The notes under the pieces are model-generated. The model searched no databases. It had not been told where the DNA came from and saw nothing but the letters and a program-made list of their open reading frames with translations. From assembly GCF_013031405.1 (NCBI RefSeq), contig NZ_WPZY01000016.1, forward strand, positions 32,966 through 96,965: DNA of 64,000 bases, read 5' to 3'. The stretch comes from Ruegeria sp. HKCCD8929 (GTDB lineage: Bacteria > Pseudomonadota > Alphaproteobacteria > Rhodobacterales > Rhodobacteraceae). Made by a program: the position numbers and the translations under genes. Positions 7,965 to 17,884 of the stretch are shown piece after piece. The first letter of the stretch is position 1. Each line of letters opens with the position of its first letter.

Positions 7965-10900
7965 ATGACCACGGGAACCACGACCACTGGCACAATGATC
8001 GATTTTACTGGCGCCGAAACCGAGCTTGAGTCCACGGCAATGCAGGCGGCGGTAAACCAAGCGCTACAGACAAGTTTACAGGATGCCTTTACCAAAACAG
8101 GATCGTTATCTCAGGCGCAAATCGTTGGTTCCATTATCAAGTCAATCAAGGACGCAGGGGCAAGCAAGACGGCGGATGCATTCCAAGAATTGTTTGAGCT
8201 GGAAGACGCCCAAAGCTATGTCGGAGAACTGCAATCCGTCGCGGACGGCGGAGTGAGCCTGTCCGATCTGGGTTCCAGCACTGATCTGGATTTTGCCGAT
8301 TTCGATGACTTTCTTCGCGAAGCGGCCAGTTTGAAGGGTACCAGCAAAGATTCGCTCCTTAGCGAAGTTGCGGATGGCGTAGGGCGAACGGACACGGCAA
8401 CCTTTCTGGCCAGGTCACTGAACAGCCAAATCGCAACAGCTGTCGCGATCGCAAACGAGGACTTTCTGGGAAAAACGACCACGCTGACGCGTCTCGAGGC
8501 AGGGACATCCGCATTGGCGGGCGTCGGTGATCTCACAGCAGGCGGTTTGAGTTTCGTTTCGGCCGGTTTCAGCATTGATGCAGGTGTCGATGGGGGCGAC
8601 AGTCTTCAGATCGCGCAAGGGTCCTTCGGCATCGCAAATGGTCTGTTCAAATCCTTCACAGGTGTCACCAGCCTGCTGTCGCGGTTTGGATCAACCGCGG
8701 TTTCAAGTTTCGCAAGTAGTGTCAATCCGACACTAACCGCTGCCAGCAGTGGCTTTGGCGCGTTGAGCACCGGTAGCCAGGCGGTTGCGGTTGGTATTGC
8801 GGGAATCGGCGGCGTTATTGGTACTGCGCTGGGCATCACGTCATTCGTTTCATCTGTGAAGAGCGCTTTCGAAGCCGACCAGTTTGGCAGCACGACCGGC
8901 GCTGCATTGCACGGAGTTGCGGCAGCGTTTCAATTGATCGGTGCCGGACTGGCCGCCGTCAACATTGTCACTGGCTTCATCCCGGTTGTGGGGCAGATCA
9001 TCGGATTGGTGCAGGGTCTGGTCGCTTCTGTCGGAACAATGTTTAGCACGCTTGCAAACCTGTTTGTCTCGGACGAACAGATGTCGGCCCAGGAATTCCA
9101 GAACTACATCAATTCCGACGAGTTCACCGCGTATATCGACGCTCAGGCGGACGCGTTCGAAGAGCAGGGCTTTGATCTCTTTGCATACATCACGGATTCC
9201 GAGGCCGTAACCGGCAGCGATGCCGCCGACCTTACCCACGTTGTCGAGCGACAGCTTACAACAGCGGCTGAAAACGCCCCCAATGATCCCGACCTGAACC
9301 GGGCGATTGTAGATGCGTCCTCGGTTGGGCGGATTCTGACCGGCATGAATGGCGACGACTTTCTTTTCGAAGGTGACGGGGCCGGCATTCTCTTTGGTGG
9401 GGGCGGCAATGACACGTTGATCGGTGGCTCGGGGAGCGACATCCTGCGCGGCGGACCGGGCAATGACATATTGAAGATCGAGGCCTCAATCGACCCGGTT
9501 GCCGATGGTGGAACCGGAACGGATCTTGCTGTGAATGACCGTGTCGTTTTCTTTGATCTCGGGGTCAACGATGGCGATATCACCACCGAGTTCGGCTTTA
9601 CCCAGCACACAGTTCATATCACGCTGGATGACAACGGTGACGGAACTGCGTCCTCCATACCAATCTCCGTAGACGGCCACATTGCCGGTTCTCAGGTCGT
9701 AAACAGACCGCAGTTCGAACTGACGAGTATCGTCGACGGCGTCCCGGATACGGTTGCCCTGTCCGGGCCCTGGTTTGCACTGATAAGGAGCGGTGCAAAC
9801 GGTGATCTGATCCCCGGCCTGGGTGTGCAACCCATATCCGTGCGGGCACTGCCCCTGATTGTGGCCAGCCTTGAGGCTGAAGCGGCGAATGCTACCACCG
9901 AAACCGTGAATCTGAAAACGCGCGATGTCGCATCTGATCTGGCGGAGTCCGGCGGACAGTTGGTGCGCCTGACCGAGGACTATGCGTTTGACGGAGAATA
10001 CTTTTACACACTGTCTTCTGATGCCGAAACGTTGGTGACCCGATTCAGCAACGGCTCGGTTCTGAACCGCGACATTGACGACCAGAATGCGGGCCTCGAT
10101 GGACTTACCTTTATCTTGCGCAGCTTCTTTGGCGAGACACGGCTCGAGAGTATCGAAAACTTGCGGACCACTTCGGCAGGCGATGTTGTCACGACTGGTG
10201 CACGCAGCGAAAGCATCTATCTGGATGAAAACAGGGCATACGATTCTCGGGACATCATCGACGCGGGCGGCGGGGACGATTTTGTACTGGCCGGACTTGC
10301 AGGCAGTACCTCTATAAGAGGTTTGGGCAATGAAATCGATGGCGGTGCAGGCATCGACACCATTTCCTTTGCCAATGCCGAAACCGCCGTTTCAGCAGAT
10401 CTGTCCGAGAACACCGCGACAGTTGGAACCAAAAACCAAGATACCGTCAAAAACTTCGAAAACGTTGTGGGCGGCCGGCATGATGACACGATCACCGGCA
10501 CCGACGGATCAAACTCCCTGTTCGGACTTGGTGGTGACAATCACATAAAGGGACTGGCCGGGGATGATCTGATCGCGTCCGGGATCGGAGCGGATCACCT
10601 TGATGGCGGCGACGACATCGACACCGTGGATTTCAGTCGCGCTGACGACGCGGAGTTCGACGAGAACACACCTCAGGAAGATCGTGGCGCGTTTTCGGTG
10701 CGTGATATCGATATTGACCTGGCAAGGGACGAAAGCCGCAGTGCGACCGGCAAGGAAGACACTCTTATGAACTTCGAAAACGCAATCGGTACGGACGGCA
10801 AAAACGAAATCACAGGCAATAAAGAGGTGAATATTATCAGAGCGCGCGGTGGCGACGACACTCTCCGAGGGCGCGGTGGCGACGACACGCTTTCCGGTGG

Positions 10901-13880
10901 GCTTGGCAAAGACACGCTCCGCGGTGGAGACGGAGCCGACACGGCCGACTATTCGATGGACGAGGCTGAGCGGGACCGAGACATCGACATCAACATCTCC
11001 GATATGTCCAAGGGATATTCGGAAACGGCGGATGGGCGCGAAGACAAGCTGATCAATATCGAGAACATTACGGCCACAACCGGCAATAACAGCATCACTG
11101 GCAACGGGCTGGACAACGTAATCAGGGTCCTTGGAGGAGATGACACCGTCGATGCAGGTGCGGGGAACGATACGGTTTATGCCGGCGGGTATGGGACACG
11201 CGACCTTGACGGTGGTGTCGATACCGATACGCTTTCTCTGGCGGATCACCACCTGACCCTCGCGCAATCGGCACAGGATCGTCTAAGCGCGGCAAACCAC
11301 CTGATTTCCTTCACACTTACGACCGTGGACGCACCCAGTGGTGTCGCTGGTATCGGATCGGCCGATGCACTCACATCTGACGCCTCATTCGGAGAGCCCG
11401 GTGTATCGTTTTCGATTGTAGACAAACTTCTGCTTGAAGGAGACAGCCGACAATCAGCCAACCTGATCGAGGGGTCAGTGTATCTGACCGAGGGACAAAG
11501 GCAGTTTGCGATCGAGTCTGAAAACGGGTTTATCTTGCGCGTCAACGGCGAAGAGCTGTTCAGGCTTGAGGATGATGGCGCCTCCCGGATCACATTCATC
11601 CCCTACAGTGTCGAGGAAAGTGGTATTGCCGAAATCGAAATTGTCTACACCGACGCAGGACAAGGAGGCGATTTCAAAGTTAAGTTGGACGGGCGAACTC
11701 TGACAACCGCCGGGAACCGCGACGATTTTGCACAAGCGCTGACCACACAACCTGAATTGGCCTCCAATGCGCTGGGCGCGACCGTCGCTCTGGACATCGG
11801 GGTTTTGAACTATCAGAATTCGGATCCGAACCTGCAATCTTCAACGATCCAGAACTTTGAAAATGTCGAAGGGGGCATTGGCGATGATCTGATCATCGGA
11901 GACGTCGGGGCCAACCGGATCAATGGCGGGGCCGGGGACGACCGGCTTCTGGGTCGTGGCGGTGATGACACAATTTTAGCGACCGAGGGAACCGATATTG
12001 TAGTCGGCGGCAGTGGTGTGGACACGCTCGTGCTGTCGTCGAAGTCGCGCAATACATCCCTGTCAATCGACGATCCGGATGTGGTCGCCTTCAGCGACCT
12101 GAACATTAACGATGTCGAAATCGTCGTCCCAGATGCCGGACAGCTTGAATTCAGGCATGCCAGGAACGGTGCGGTGTTGGCAACAGTCGATCTGTCCTCG
12201 CTCGATGTCGTTCACACGACGGGCTCAGGCGCGCCACCGAGCACCCAGGAACTGGTTGGTCTTTCTTATAGCCTGGACGCTTTGGGCGCCACAGTCGCCG
12301 ATTTCCAAGTTTTCCAGGAGCAGCAGGCCACCCCCGGAGAGACATCAGGACCGGTTGATATCGCGGTGCAGGTGTCTGCCTATATTCCGACCATTGCGTT
12401 CGCCGATACAACGCTGTCGGGAAACAACCTGACGCGGCATCTTGCGGAACAGATCGGACGCGGATCGGTAATCCGGGACAGCGACGGAAACGTGACGAGG
12501 ATTGCTGGCGGCGCCGAGGACAACGTGATCTACGGGCTGGAGAGCGAACTGATTACGACAGCGGCGGGCGATGATCGCGTCGTCACCGATGGGGATACGC
12601 ACTCTGTCATTCATCTGGGCGACGGTGACGACAGGATCTTCAGCGGAGGGGCTCGTGACACGGTTGTGGTTGGCCGCGGCAACGATGTTGTCGATGTTTC
12701 AACTGAATCCAACGCCCACATTGTGTTCACCCGGGGCGAAACCGAAGATATCAACACTCTGAACCTGACGGATGTCGCATTCAGCGAGTTGGAGGTTTCC
12801 CGGAATGGCGACATCCTCCTGCTCGCCAAGGGCGGGGATGTCTTTGCGCAAATACTCGTGCCATGGAACCCGTTGGCGCATGATGTACAACTCGACCACA
12901 TCCGCTTTTCCGGCGGTGAAATCGTTACGGATGCCGAAGCGTTTCTGAACGGCAGAGTGAATGGCCAAGTTGGGGAGTACCATATTCAAGTCGGGGACGA
13001 TGACGATAACCGGCTTGGCCCCGACACCGAACCGCTGGTGGCCAGTGAATCCGGCAGTTCCCTGTTTGGCTTCGGCGGGAATGACGATCTACTCGGATTG
13101 ACGGGCGATGACTTCCTGGATGGCGGATTGGGCAACGACAATCTCCGGGGCCAGGATGGCAACGACACCTATGTCTACGGTCGCGGCTTCGGTTTCGACA
13201 CCATCTTCGACCTCGGGTTCTCCAGCGCTTTTCGGCCCGGGGACAGCAGTAGCGACAGACTGGAGTTCGACGACAGCATCAAGCTCGATGCGCTGCGAAT
13301 TGAACGGGACGGCAACAGCCTGATCCTTACCGACACGATCGTCGTCGATGGAGAAGCCCAAGATATCGGAAGAGTTTATATCTCCAGCCACTTCGAAACC
13401 GACCATGCGATTGAGACGATCCTGATCGAGGGAACTGAATACACGGTTGCTGAAATGGCAGCGATGGCAACGGATCTTCCGCCGCCAGCGCCAGAGCCCA
13501 TTGATCCGGCAACTGCGGAAATCACATTGCTTGGTGCTGAAGACGTTGATGGTGTTGATGGGACTGCCGAAACCTTCATTCTTTCCGTCGGAACCACCGA
13601 CGCCGGTGACTACGCTCCGGTCATCAACAATTTCAACCCGGACGAAGATCTGATCGACGTGTCCGAAATCGGCCTGGACGCATCCTACTATGGCGCACTG
13701 AGCTATTCCGGCGGGTACGAGATTGTGGATATCTCGGGAACGCATGCCACGGCGGGGCAGCCTTTCGTGTCCGAGTTGAGGTTCCACACAGACACTGGCA
13801 CCGCCTCTCTTCAGGTGTTCTCCGACGCCGGATTGCTCACTGACGAGTTTCTGTTTGGTCTGGACGAAAGTATCGCGTAG
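7965..13880 (+). CDS. Giant RTX (hemolysin-type calcium-binding repeat) protein
   Basis: Predicted type I-secreted protein of 1971 residues with no N-terminal signal peptide. Residues about 280-370 are hydrophobic and glycine/alanine-rich, as in pore-forming RTX proteins. Clusters of calcium-binding nonapeptides of the GGxGxDxL type occur near residues 475-505, 840-885, 950-990, 1050-1085, 1305-1340 and 1700-1740. The spacers between them share motifs such as IENI/NFENV followed by GDDxI. A beta-rich stretch at about 1146-1242 (FAIESENGFILRVNGEELF) resembles a PA14-like carbohydrate-binding domain. The acidic, repeat-poor last 150 residues probably hold the C-terminal secretion signal. No type I exporter lies in the window. 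Toxin, adhesin and surface-layer roles all remain possible. Confidence 0.88.
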   Translation: MTTGTTTTGTMIDFTGAETELESTAMQAAVNQALQTSLQDAFTKTGSLSQAQIVGSIIKSIKDAGASKTADAFQELFELEDAQSYVGELQSVADGGVSLSDLGSSTDLDFADFDDFLREAASLKGTSKDSLLSEVADGVGRTDTATFLARSLNSQIATAVAIANEDFLGKTTTLTRLEAGTSALAGVGDLTAGGLSFVSAGFSIDAGVDGGDSLQIAQGSFGIANGLFKSFTGVTSLLSRFGSTAVSSFASSVNPTLTAASSGFGALSTGSQAVAVGIAGIGGVIGTALGITSFVSSVKSAFEADQFGSTTGAALHGVAAAFQLIGAGLAAVNIVTGFIPVVGQIIGLVQGLVASVGTMFSTLANLFVSDEQMSAQEFQNYINSDEFTAYIDAQADAFEEQGFDLFAYITDSEAVTGSDAADLTHVVERQLTTAAENAPNDPDLNRAIVDASSVGRILTGMNGDDFLFEGDGAGILFGGGGNDTLIGGSGSDILRGGPGNDILKIEASIDPVADGGTGTDLAVNDRVVFFDLGVNDGDITTEFGFTQHTVHITLDDNGDGTASSIPISVDGHIAGSQVVNRPQFELTSIVDGVPDTVALSGPWFALIRSGANGDLIPGLGVQPISVRALPLIVASLEAEAANATTETVNLKTRDVASDLAESGGQLVRLTEDYAFDGEYFYTLSSDAETLVTRFSNGSVLNRDIDDQNAGLDGLTFILRSFFGETRLESIENLRTTSAGDVVTTGARSESIYLDENRAYDSRDIIDAGGGDDFVLAGLAGSTSIRGLGNEIDGGAGIDTISFANAETAVSADLSENTATVGTKNQDTVKNFENVVGGRHDDTITGTDGSNSLFGLGGDNHIKGLAGDDLIASGIGADHLDGGDDIDTVDFSRADDAEFDENTPQEDRGAFSVRDIDIDLARDESRSATGKEDTLMNFENAIGTDGKNEITGNKEVNIIRARGGDDTLRGRGGDDTLSGGLGKDTLRGGDGADTADYSMDEAERDRDIDINISDMSKGYSETADGREDKLINIENITATTGNNSITGNGLDNVIRVLGGDDTVDAGAGNDTVYAGGYGTRDLDGGVDTDTLSLADHHLTLAQSAQDRLSAANHLISFTLTTVDAPSGVAGIGSADALTSDASFGEPGVSFSIVDKLLLEGDSRQSANLIEGSVYLTEGQRQFAIESENGFILRVNGEELFRLEDDGASRITFIPYSVEESGIAEIEIVYTDAGQGGDFKVKLDGRTLTTAGNRDDFAQALTTQPELASNALGATVALDIGVLNYQNSDPNLQSSTIQNFENVEGGIGDDLIIGDVGANRINGGAGDDRLLGRGGDDTILATEGTDIVVGGSGVDTLVLSSKSRNTSLSIDDPDVVAFSDLNINDVEIVVPDAGQLEFRHARNGAVLATVDLSSLDVVHTTGSGAPPSTQELVGLSYSLDALGATVADFQVFQEQQATPGETSGPVDIAVQVSAYIPTIAFADTTLSGNNLTRHLAEQIGRGSVIRDSDGNVTRIAGGAEDNVIYGLESELITTAAGDDRVVTDGDTHSVIHLGDGDDRIFSGGARDTVVVGRGNDVVDVSTESNAHIVFTRGETEDINTLNLTDVAFSELEVSRNGDILLLAKGGDVFAQILVPWNPLAHDVQLDHIRFSGGEIVTDAEAFLNGRVNGQVGEYHIQVGDDDDNRLGPDTEPLVASESGSSLFGFGGNDDLLGLTGDDFLDGGLGNDNLRGQDGNDTYVYGRGFGFDTIFDLGFSSAFRPGDSSSDRLEFDDSIKLDALRIERDGNSLILTDTIVVDGEAQDIGRVYISSHFETDHAIETILIEGTEYTVAEMAAMATDLPPPAPEPIDPATAEITLLGAEDVDGVDGTAETFILSVGTTDAGDYAPVINNFNPDEDLIDVSEIGLDASYYGALSYSGGYEIVDISGTHATAGQPFVSELRFHTDTGTASLQVFSDAGLLTDEFLFGLDESIA

Positions 13881-14520
13881 CCGATAACCGTGGGCGGGTA
13901 GGTCCAAATCGCTTGCCCGCACATGTATACGTCGGATGTGTTCGTGTGAATCTATCGCAAACTCTTGCCGCATCTATCTGATCTGACGAAGGCATGAGGA
14001 AGTGTCCCAAACTTTCGGCCCGGATTGGCGAGATTGCGTGTTTTGGCACTTGTTGCCTGCACAACAAACGTGTGCAGGTTTTGGCATGACCTCGTTCGAA
14101 GGTGCCGACTTCCCCAAGTATGCGATCCTGCCTGCCGTTTTCTGATGACGGTGTTACTCGGTTACGCAATATTCTCCGTTGATCGCAACTCGCGCGCGAA
14201 CGAAAGGGCGTGCGACACAGAATCCCTGATGACGGTCCGATCCGGTGTGCCACAGGCGATCTAGCAAACACGTGTCGGTCGCGAACCGGCGGGACGCCCG
14301 TCGCGGGCGAAAGCCTTTGACGCGAGGCAGCCGTATGTCTGACTAATCCTTCTTCAACGTATCCCTTGAAACGCGCCGGATGCGCTGCTGGCAATGGTGC
14401 TGACATGGTCCATCCTCTCACAGAGGAGGATTTACAATCAGACGCCCATGCGACGCCCGTCCGATTCAGGCTTTGCTGTGAACGCCTCAGCCGTCAACGT
14501 TAACAGTTTGCAACAGAACA
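13881..14520. other. Intergenic region between RTX and sulfotransferase genes
   Basis: A 640-base convergent gap. It holds one clear hairpin (14056-14078). The open frames crossing it on the minus strand have no recognisable domain and run into the RTX gene antisense, so I do not call a gene. Confidence 0.5.
14056..14078 (+). terminator. Hairpin downstream of the RTX gene
   Basis: Perfect 8-bp inverted repeat CCTGCACA (14056-14063) and TGTGCAGG (14071-14078) with a 7-base loop, followed on the plus strand by TTTT. It could end the RTX transcript, though it lies about 175 bases past the stop codon. Confidence 0.4.
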
Positions 14521-15471
14521 TTATGAGAACCCTGTCCAATGCAGACTCAGATCCTTTCCGAGAAGATCTGAGAGCCCTGCATTTCGGTCAGACAGATGCC
14601 GACTAAGACAGGCGCGTGTTTTTGACCGCATTTCGGATGGTGGCCGGTCCCGGGTCAAAACGCTTTTCTCCACAAAGCGGAACCAACGGCGGTACGCCTT
14701 GTGCGCCACGCGCGAAACGACTCCGCTGTCGTCTCCGAAGTGGCGCGCATACCGATATCGCACCAGTATCCGGCCGATCCGGTTCAGACGCAGCAGAGTT
14801 TCTGTCCGGGCCGGGTATTTTGTTCGATTATGCCAGGTTTCAACTTGTTCAAGGGGCAAAGGAGGCACCCCAAGAAAAGCGGTCACGCAATCCATCGCGG
14901 CTTGCTGGTTGGCCCGGAACTCTTCGAACAGCACGACGTGCACACGCTCTTTGCCAAGCGCTTGGTAGAAGTGCCGCAATCGGGGAGCATAGGTTGACCC
15001 CAAAATGATCGACGGTTCGCTGCTCAGCGCCTTTTCAAACGACACGCACGTCCGTCCGCTGCGCACGAGATGCCAGTATTGCGAAAAAGCCCGCTCGACC
15101 GGGTCGCGTAGCATGAAGATGATCTTTACCTTGGGATCTGCCGCTTTGATACGGAACGCGGCAACATCGGACATCAGGTAGGTCGTCGTATCCTCACCAA
15201 CCAGGCATCCATCCGGAGCGTCTGCGAAACGGCTCTGATACCACCCGCGCAATGCCTCGTCATGTGGTGCACGCCATGCAAGGTCATCCCCGTTCATCCC
15301 AAGGAAGTCGGCATGCGCAACGGGATCGTCTGCATCAAAGAAATACAACTCGTTTCTGGCCATCCAGATGTCCGGATGTTGGTGCAGCACCTGATGCAGT
15401 GAGGTCGTGCCGCATTTCGGGGCACCGCCAATGATGAAATCCGGAAAGGCCAAAGTCTTCACCTCGTGCAA
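14521..15471 (-). CDS. Sulfotransferase domain protein
   Basis: PAPS-dependent sulfotransferase of 316 residues. The 5'-phosphosulfate-binding loop is GGAPKCGTTSLHQVLHQHP (about residues 15-33). The 3'-phosphate-binding segment is FMLRDPVERAFSQYWHL (about residues 118-134). LVGEDTTTYL is also typical of the heparan-type Sulfotransfer_1 group. Translation appears to begin at TTG (15471) or at the GTG nine bases inside. Neither has a strong ribosome site. It is the last gene of the leftward flippase-sulfotransferase-GT4-GT4-sulfotransferase operon, so it probably sulfates the sugar polymer or its lipid-linked repeat unit. Confidence 0.88.
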   Translation of the reverse strand: MHEVKTLAFPDFIIGGAPKCGTTSLHQVLHQHPDIWMARNELYFFDADDPVAHADFLGMNGDDLAWRAPHDEALRGWYQSRFADAPDGCLVGEDTTTYLMSDVAAFRIKAADPKVKIIFMLRDPVERAFSQYWHLVRSGRTCVSFEKALSSEPSIILGSTYAPRLRHFYQALGKERVHVVLFEEFRANQQAAMDCVTAFLGVPPLPLEQVETWHNRTKYPARTETLLRLNRIGRILVRYRYARHFGDDSGVVSRVAHKAYRRWFRFVEKSVLTRDRPPSEMRSKTRACLSRHLSDRNAGLSDLLGKDLSLHWTGFS

Positions 15472-15540
15472 TGCAAACGGGTCGGCGAGCTTCGGAGGAC
15501 ACGGTGAATGCCTTCCCTTGGTCTTTCCTGTGTTGATGCG

Positions 15541-16689
15541 TCAGAGAAGGTCATGGCACCGTTCCAGAAACTGGGTGTTTTGTCGGTCTTCATTGAATTC
15601 GCGAAGAACTTTGTCGCGCGCGGCAGTTGAAAGGCCCTTGGCCGCATCGGTGTTTTGCACAAGGAAGAGGACATTCTGGTACAGCTCTTCCGCGTCGCGC
15701 TCACCGGACAACAATCCGGTTTCACCATGCTCGACCAGTTCCGGGATGCCGGAATGGCGCGTGGTGCAAATGGGCGTGCCAAGGGCCATGGCTTCCATGA
15801 GCGTAACGGGGATGCCCTCCTGGTCCCCATCCTCTGCCGTGCAGCTTGGAACCAGCATGATATCCGCGTCAATCATTCGGCGCAGCGCGTCCTGATGCGG
15901 CAAGGCCCCGAGGAACCGGATGCGATCCTGAAGCTTCGCATGCGTCACCTGCATGCGCAGTTCTTCCGCCAAAGGGCCATCGCCGCCAATGTCATAGAGC
16001 CAGTCAATCCCGGGGTGCCTGTCGCGCAACAGTGCAAGCGCTTCGATGGACGTCCTGAGTCCTTTTTTTTCGACCAGCCGGCAAATGCTGAGAAACCGCA
16101 GTGGCGCGTGAAACTTGGGGGTCGAGAACGGGTAGCCGGACACCGGAATACCCAGATGCCGGGTCTCGACCCGCGATTCCGGGGCGCCGCATTCGACAAG
16201 GCGTCTGGCGAACATGGCGTTGACTGTGACATGCAGATCCCCGTCGGTGAACAGGTTGCGAAAACGGGACATGGCGTCCCGCCGGTATTCAACGCTGACA
16301 TCACGCCCGTGAAACACGGTCACCAGTCGCGGACGGTGTTTCCAGCCCCGCTGCGCAAGCTCAACCGCCGCGCCGCGATATCCGAAATGCGCGACGACAA
16401 GATCCGCATCGATCTGCCGTCGCCACGCAGACCGGCCCAGCCGTGCGGCGATGCGATCGGACAGACTGGTCGGCAACGTCCGCAAAAGCCAGGGCCGTTT
16501 CGGCGGCCAAACCACAATTCGCACGTTGCCAAGATCGTGTTCCTGGTCAGGCGACAGCGGTGTTCGGTGGTCGAAGGATTTGCAGGCCACCGTCACTTCA
16601 TGCCCCTGCCGCACCGCGTGAAGCACTTGAGAAGTCACAAAGGTTTGGGACAGGGCAGGAAAGTTTGAGACGCAAAAGCAGATCTTCAT
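15541..16689 (-). CDS. GT4-family glycosyltransferase
   Basis: Retaining GT-B glycosyltransferase of 382 residues. The N-terminal domain starts MKICFCVSNFPALSQTFV, a start typical of colanic-acid/EPS transferases. The C-terminal nucleotide-sugar domain has SICRLVEKKGLRTSIEA and the E-x7-E-type stretch EGIPVTLMEAMALGTPI. A GGAG site sits 7 bases before the ATG. It lies between a second GT4 gene (30 bases upstream) and a sulfotransferase (69 bases downstream). Donor and acceptor sugars cannot be told from sequence. Confidence 0.9.
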   Translation of the reverse strand: MKICFCVSNFPALSQTFVTSQVLHAVRQGHEVTVACKSFDHRTPLSPDQEHDLGNVRIVVWPPKRPWLLRTLPTSLSDRIAARLGRSAWRRQIDADLVVAHFGYRGAAVELAQRGWKHRPRLVTVFHGRDVSVEYRRDAMSRFRNLFTDGDLHVTVNAMFARRLVECGAPESRVETRHLGIPVSGYPFSTPKFHAPLRFLSICRLVEKKGLRTSIEALALLRDRHPGIDWLYDIGGDGPLAEELRMQVTHAKLQDRIRFLGALPHQDALRRMIDADIMLVPSCTAEDGDQEGIPVTLMEAMALGTPICTTRHSGIPELVEHGETGLLSGERDAEELYQNVLFLVQNTDAAKGLSTAARDKVLREFNEDRQNTQFLERCHDLL

Positions 16690-16719
16690 CGGCTGGCTCC
16701 GATTTGTTTGCGGTCTGCC

Positions 16720-17814
16720 TTAAGCTGAACAGCGGGCATGGTGTTGTGAAACGGCGCGGTCCAGTACGGACATGAACGCCGCATGCTGCCGATGGAAATC
16801 GAGCTCGGTGCGTTTGGCATAATTCAGCGCCCTTTCGGACAGATCTGCATAAGCAACCTCATCCGACCAAAGCCTGCGCAGCGCGGCCACCCACTCGTCG
16901 ATCGGCGCATCATGAGGCAGGACGATACCGCCCGGCCCGATAGCCTGGCTCAGGCCGCCCCGGTTGGATCCGATCACCGGGATACCGCTGCAATGGGCCT
17001 CGGACGCGACACGGCCCCAGGCCTCTTCCCATTGGCTGGGCGCCAGCAGCACCCGGGTGCGCCCGTAGACCTTCGACATGTCCGAGGTGCGGCTCATGAA
17101 AGTGACATTCGGCAGCGTGTCGATTTCGGCCATGATCTGCTTGAACAGCCCGTCCCACAGCGTCCAGGCTTCGACCAAGAGGAAGGGAATGTCGGGGCAG
17201 GCGCGCGCCATCTCGCGCACCACCTCGTACCCTTTCTTTGGATGGATGTTGATGAGTGTTGCGTATTCCTTGGTGGTTTCGCAGCGGTATTCGTCAAAGT
17301 TGATCGTCGGGGTGATCACCGTGCAGTCAATGCCATAAGCATCGCAGTACGCACCGGCGGTGAAATTGGAGTTGGCGATGAAGCTTGCCCCCGGGATCGC
17401 GCTGACATCTCCTTCGTTTTCGTCAAACTCGACGTTGCGCAGATAAAGCACAACGGGAAGGCCGAGTTTCGAGAACTCCAAACCCAACTGGGCCGAATGG
17501 CGGGTCTGGATCACCACAACATCGGGCCGGAACCGCTTGGCGGCGGCGGCAATCCGCACAGGATCAACCGGTTCCCAGGTGCGCATGACCTCATAGCCCT
17601 GACTGCGATCCACGCTGAACGGCCGACCTGTTATCTTGCGCTGTGCACGCATCCGGAAACCGAACACCCCGCGGCCCGAAAACCCGCAATAGACTGCGCA
17701 GTCGTGCCCCTGCGCGATGCTTTGCCGGATCAGGTGATCGGTGCTGTTCTGAGTGCCACCGCTGGCTTCGGGTAGCCAGCCATTTCCACCGGCAAAGAGA
17801 ATTCGCATGTTCAT
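16720..17814 (-). CDS. GT4-family glycosyltransferase
   Basis: GT-B glycosyltransferase of 364 residues. I place the start at the ATG at 17814 (MNMRILFAGG), which has an AAGGGT ribosome site. The open frame extends to 18006, but that part would overlap the upstream sulfotransferase gene and has no family resemblance. Key segments are VLYLRNVEFDENEGD, FIANSNFTA, LAPSQWEEAWGRVASEA and the glycine-rich GIPVIGSNRGGLSQAIG. It is clearly paralogous to the GT4 at 27976-29031, which has the same motifs in the same order. It belongs to the leftward EPS operon. Confidence 0.88.
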   Translation of the reverse strand: MNMRILFAGGNGWLPEASGGTQNSTDHLIRQSIAQGHDCAVYCGFSGRGVFGFRMRAQRKITGRPFSVDRSQGYEVMRTWEPVDPVRIAAAAKRFRPDVVVIQTRHSAQLGLEFSKLGLPVVLYLRNVEFDENEGDVSAIPGASFIANSNFTAGAYCDAYGIDCTVITPTINFDEYRCETTKEYATLINIHPKKGYEVVREMARACPDIPFLLVEAWTLWDGLFKQIMAEIDTLPNVTFMSRTSDMSKVYGRTRVLLAPSQWEEAWGRVASEAHCSGIPVIGSNRGGLSQAIGPGGIVLPHDAPIDEWVAALRRLWSDEVAYADLSERALNYAKRTELDFHRQHAAFMSVLDRAVSQHHARCSA

Positions 17815-17884
17815 ACCCTTACTGGATGGCGCAGGCTGGCTGCGCATGTTGAAATGCCGCGACGGATGACGTTGGGGCGCATCT

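Noticed and set aside
10509..11267. Long minus-strand open frame inside the RTX gene
   Set aside because: It is a by-product of the repetitive GGxGxD codons on the other strand. Its translation shows no domain and lies wholly within a clear gene.
9390..13180. Repeats in the RTX gene considered as a CRISPR array or tandem DNA repeat
   Set aside because: The repeats vary at the DNA level and follow a protein nonapeptide pattern in one frame. They have no conserved direct repeat with spacers.
13837..14421. 194-codon minus-strand frame between RTX and sulfotransferase genes
   Set aside because: Arg/Pro-rich translation without motifs that runs antisense into the RTX gene.
15655..16668. 337-codon plus-strand frame opposite a GT4 gene
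   Set aside because: It is antisense to a gene with clear GT4 motifs. Its own residues are rich in Arg, Gln and His with no recognisable fold, as expected for shadow frames in GC-rich DNA.
16783..17775. 330-codon plus-strand frame opposite the second GT4 gene
   Set aside because: Same reasoning: antisense to a motif-bearing gene, with no ribosome site or domain.
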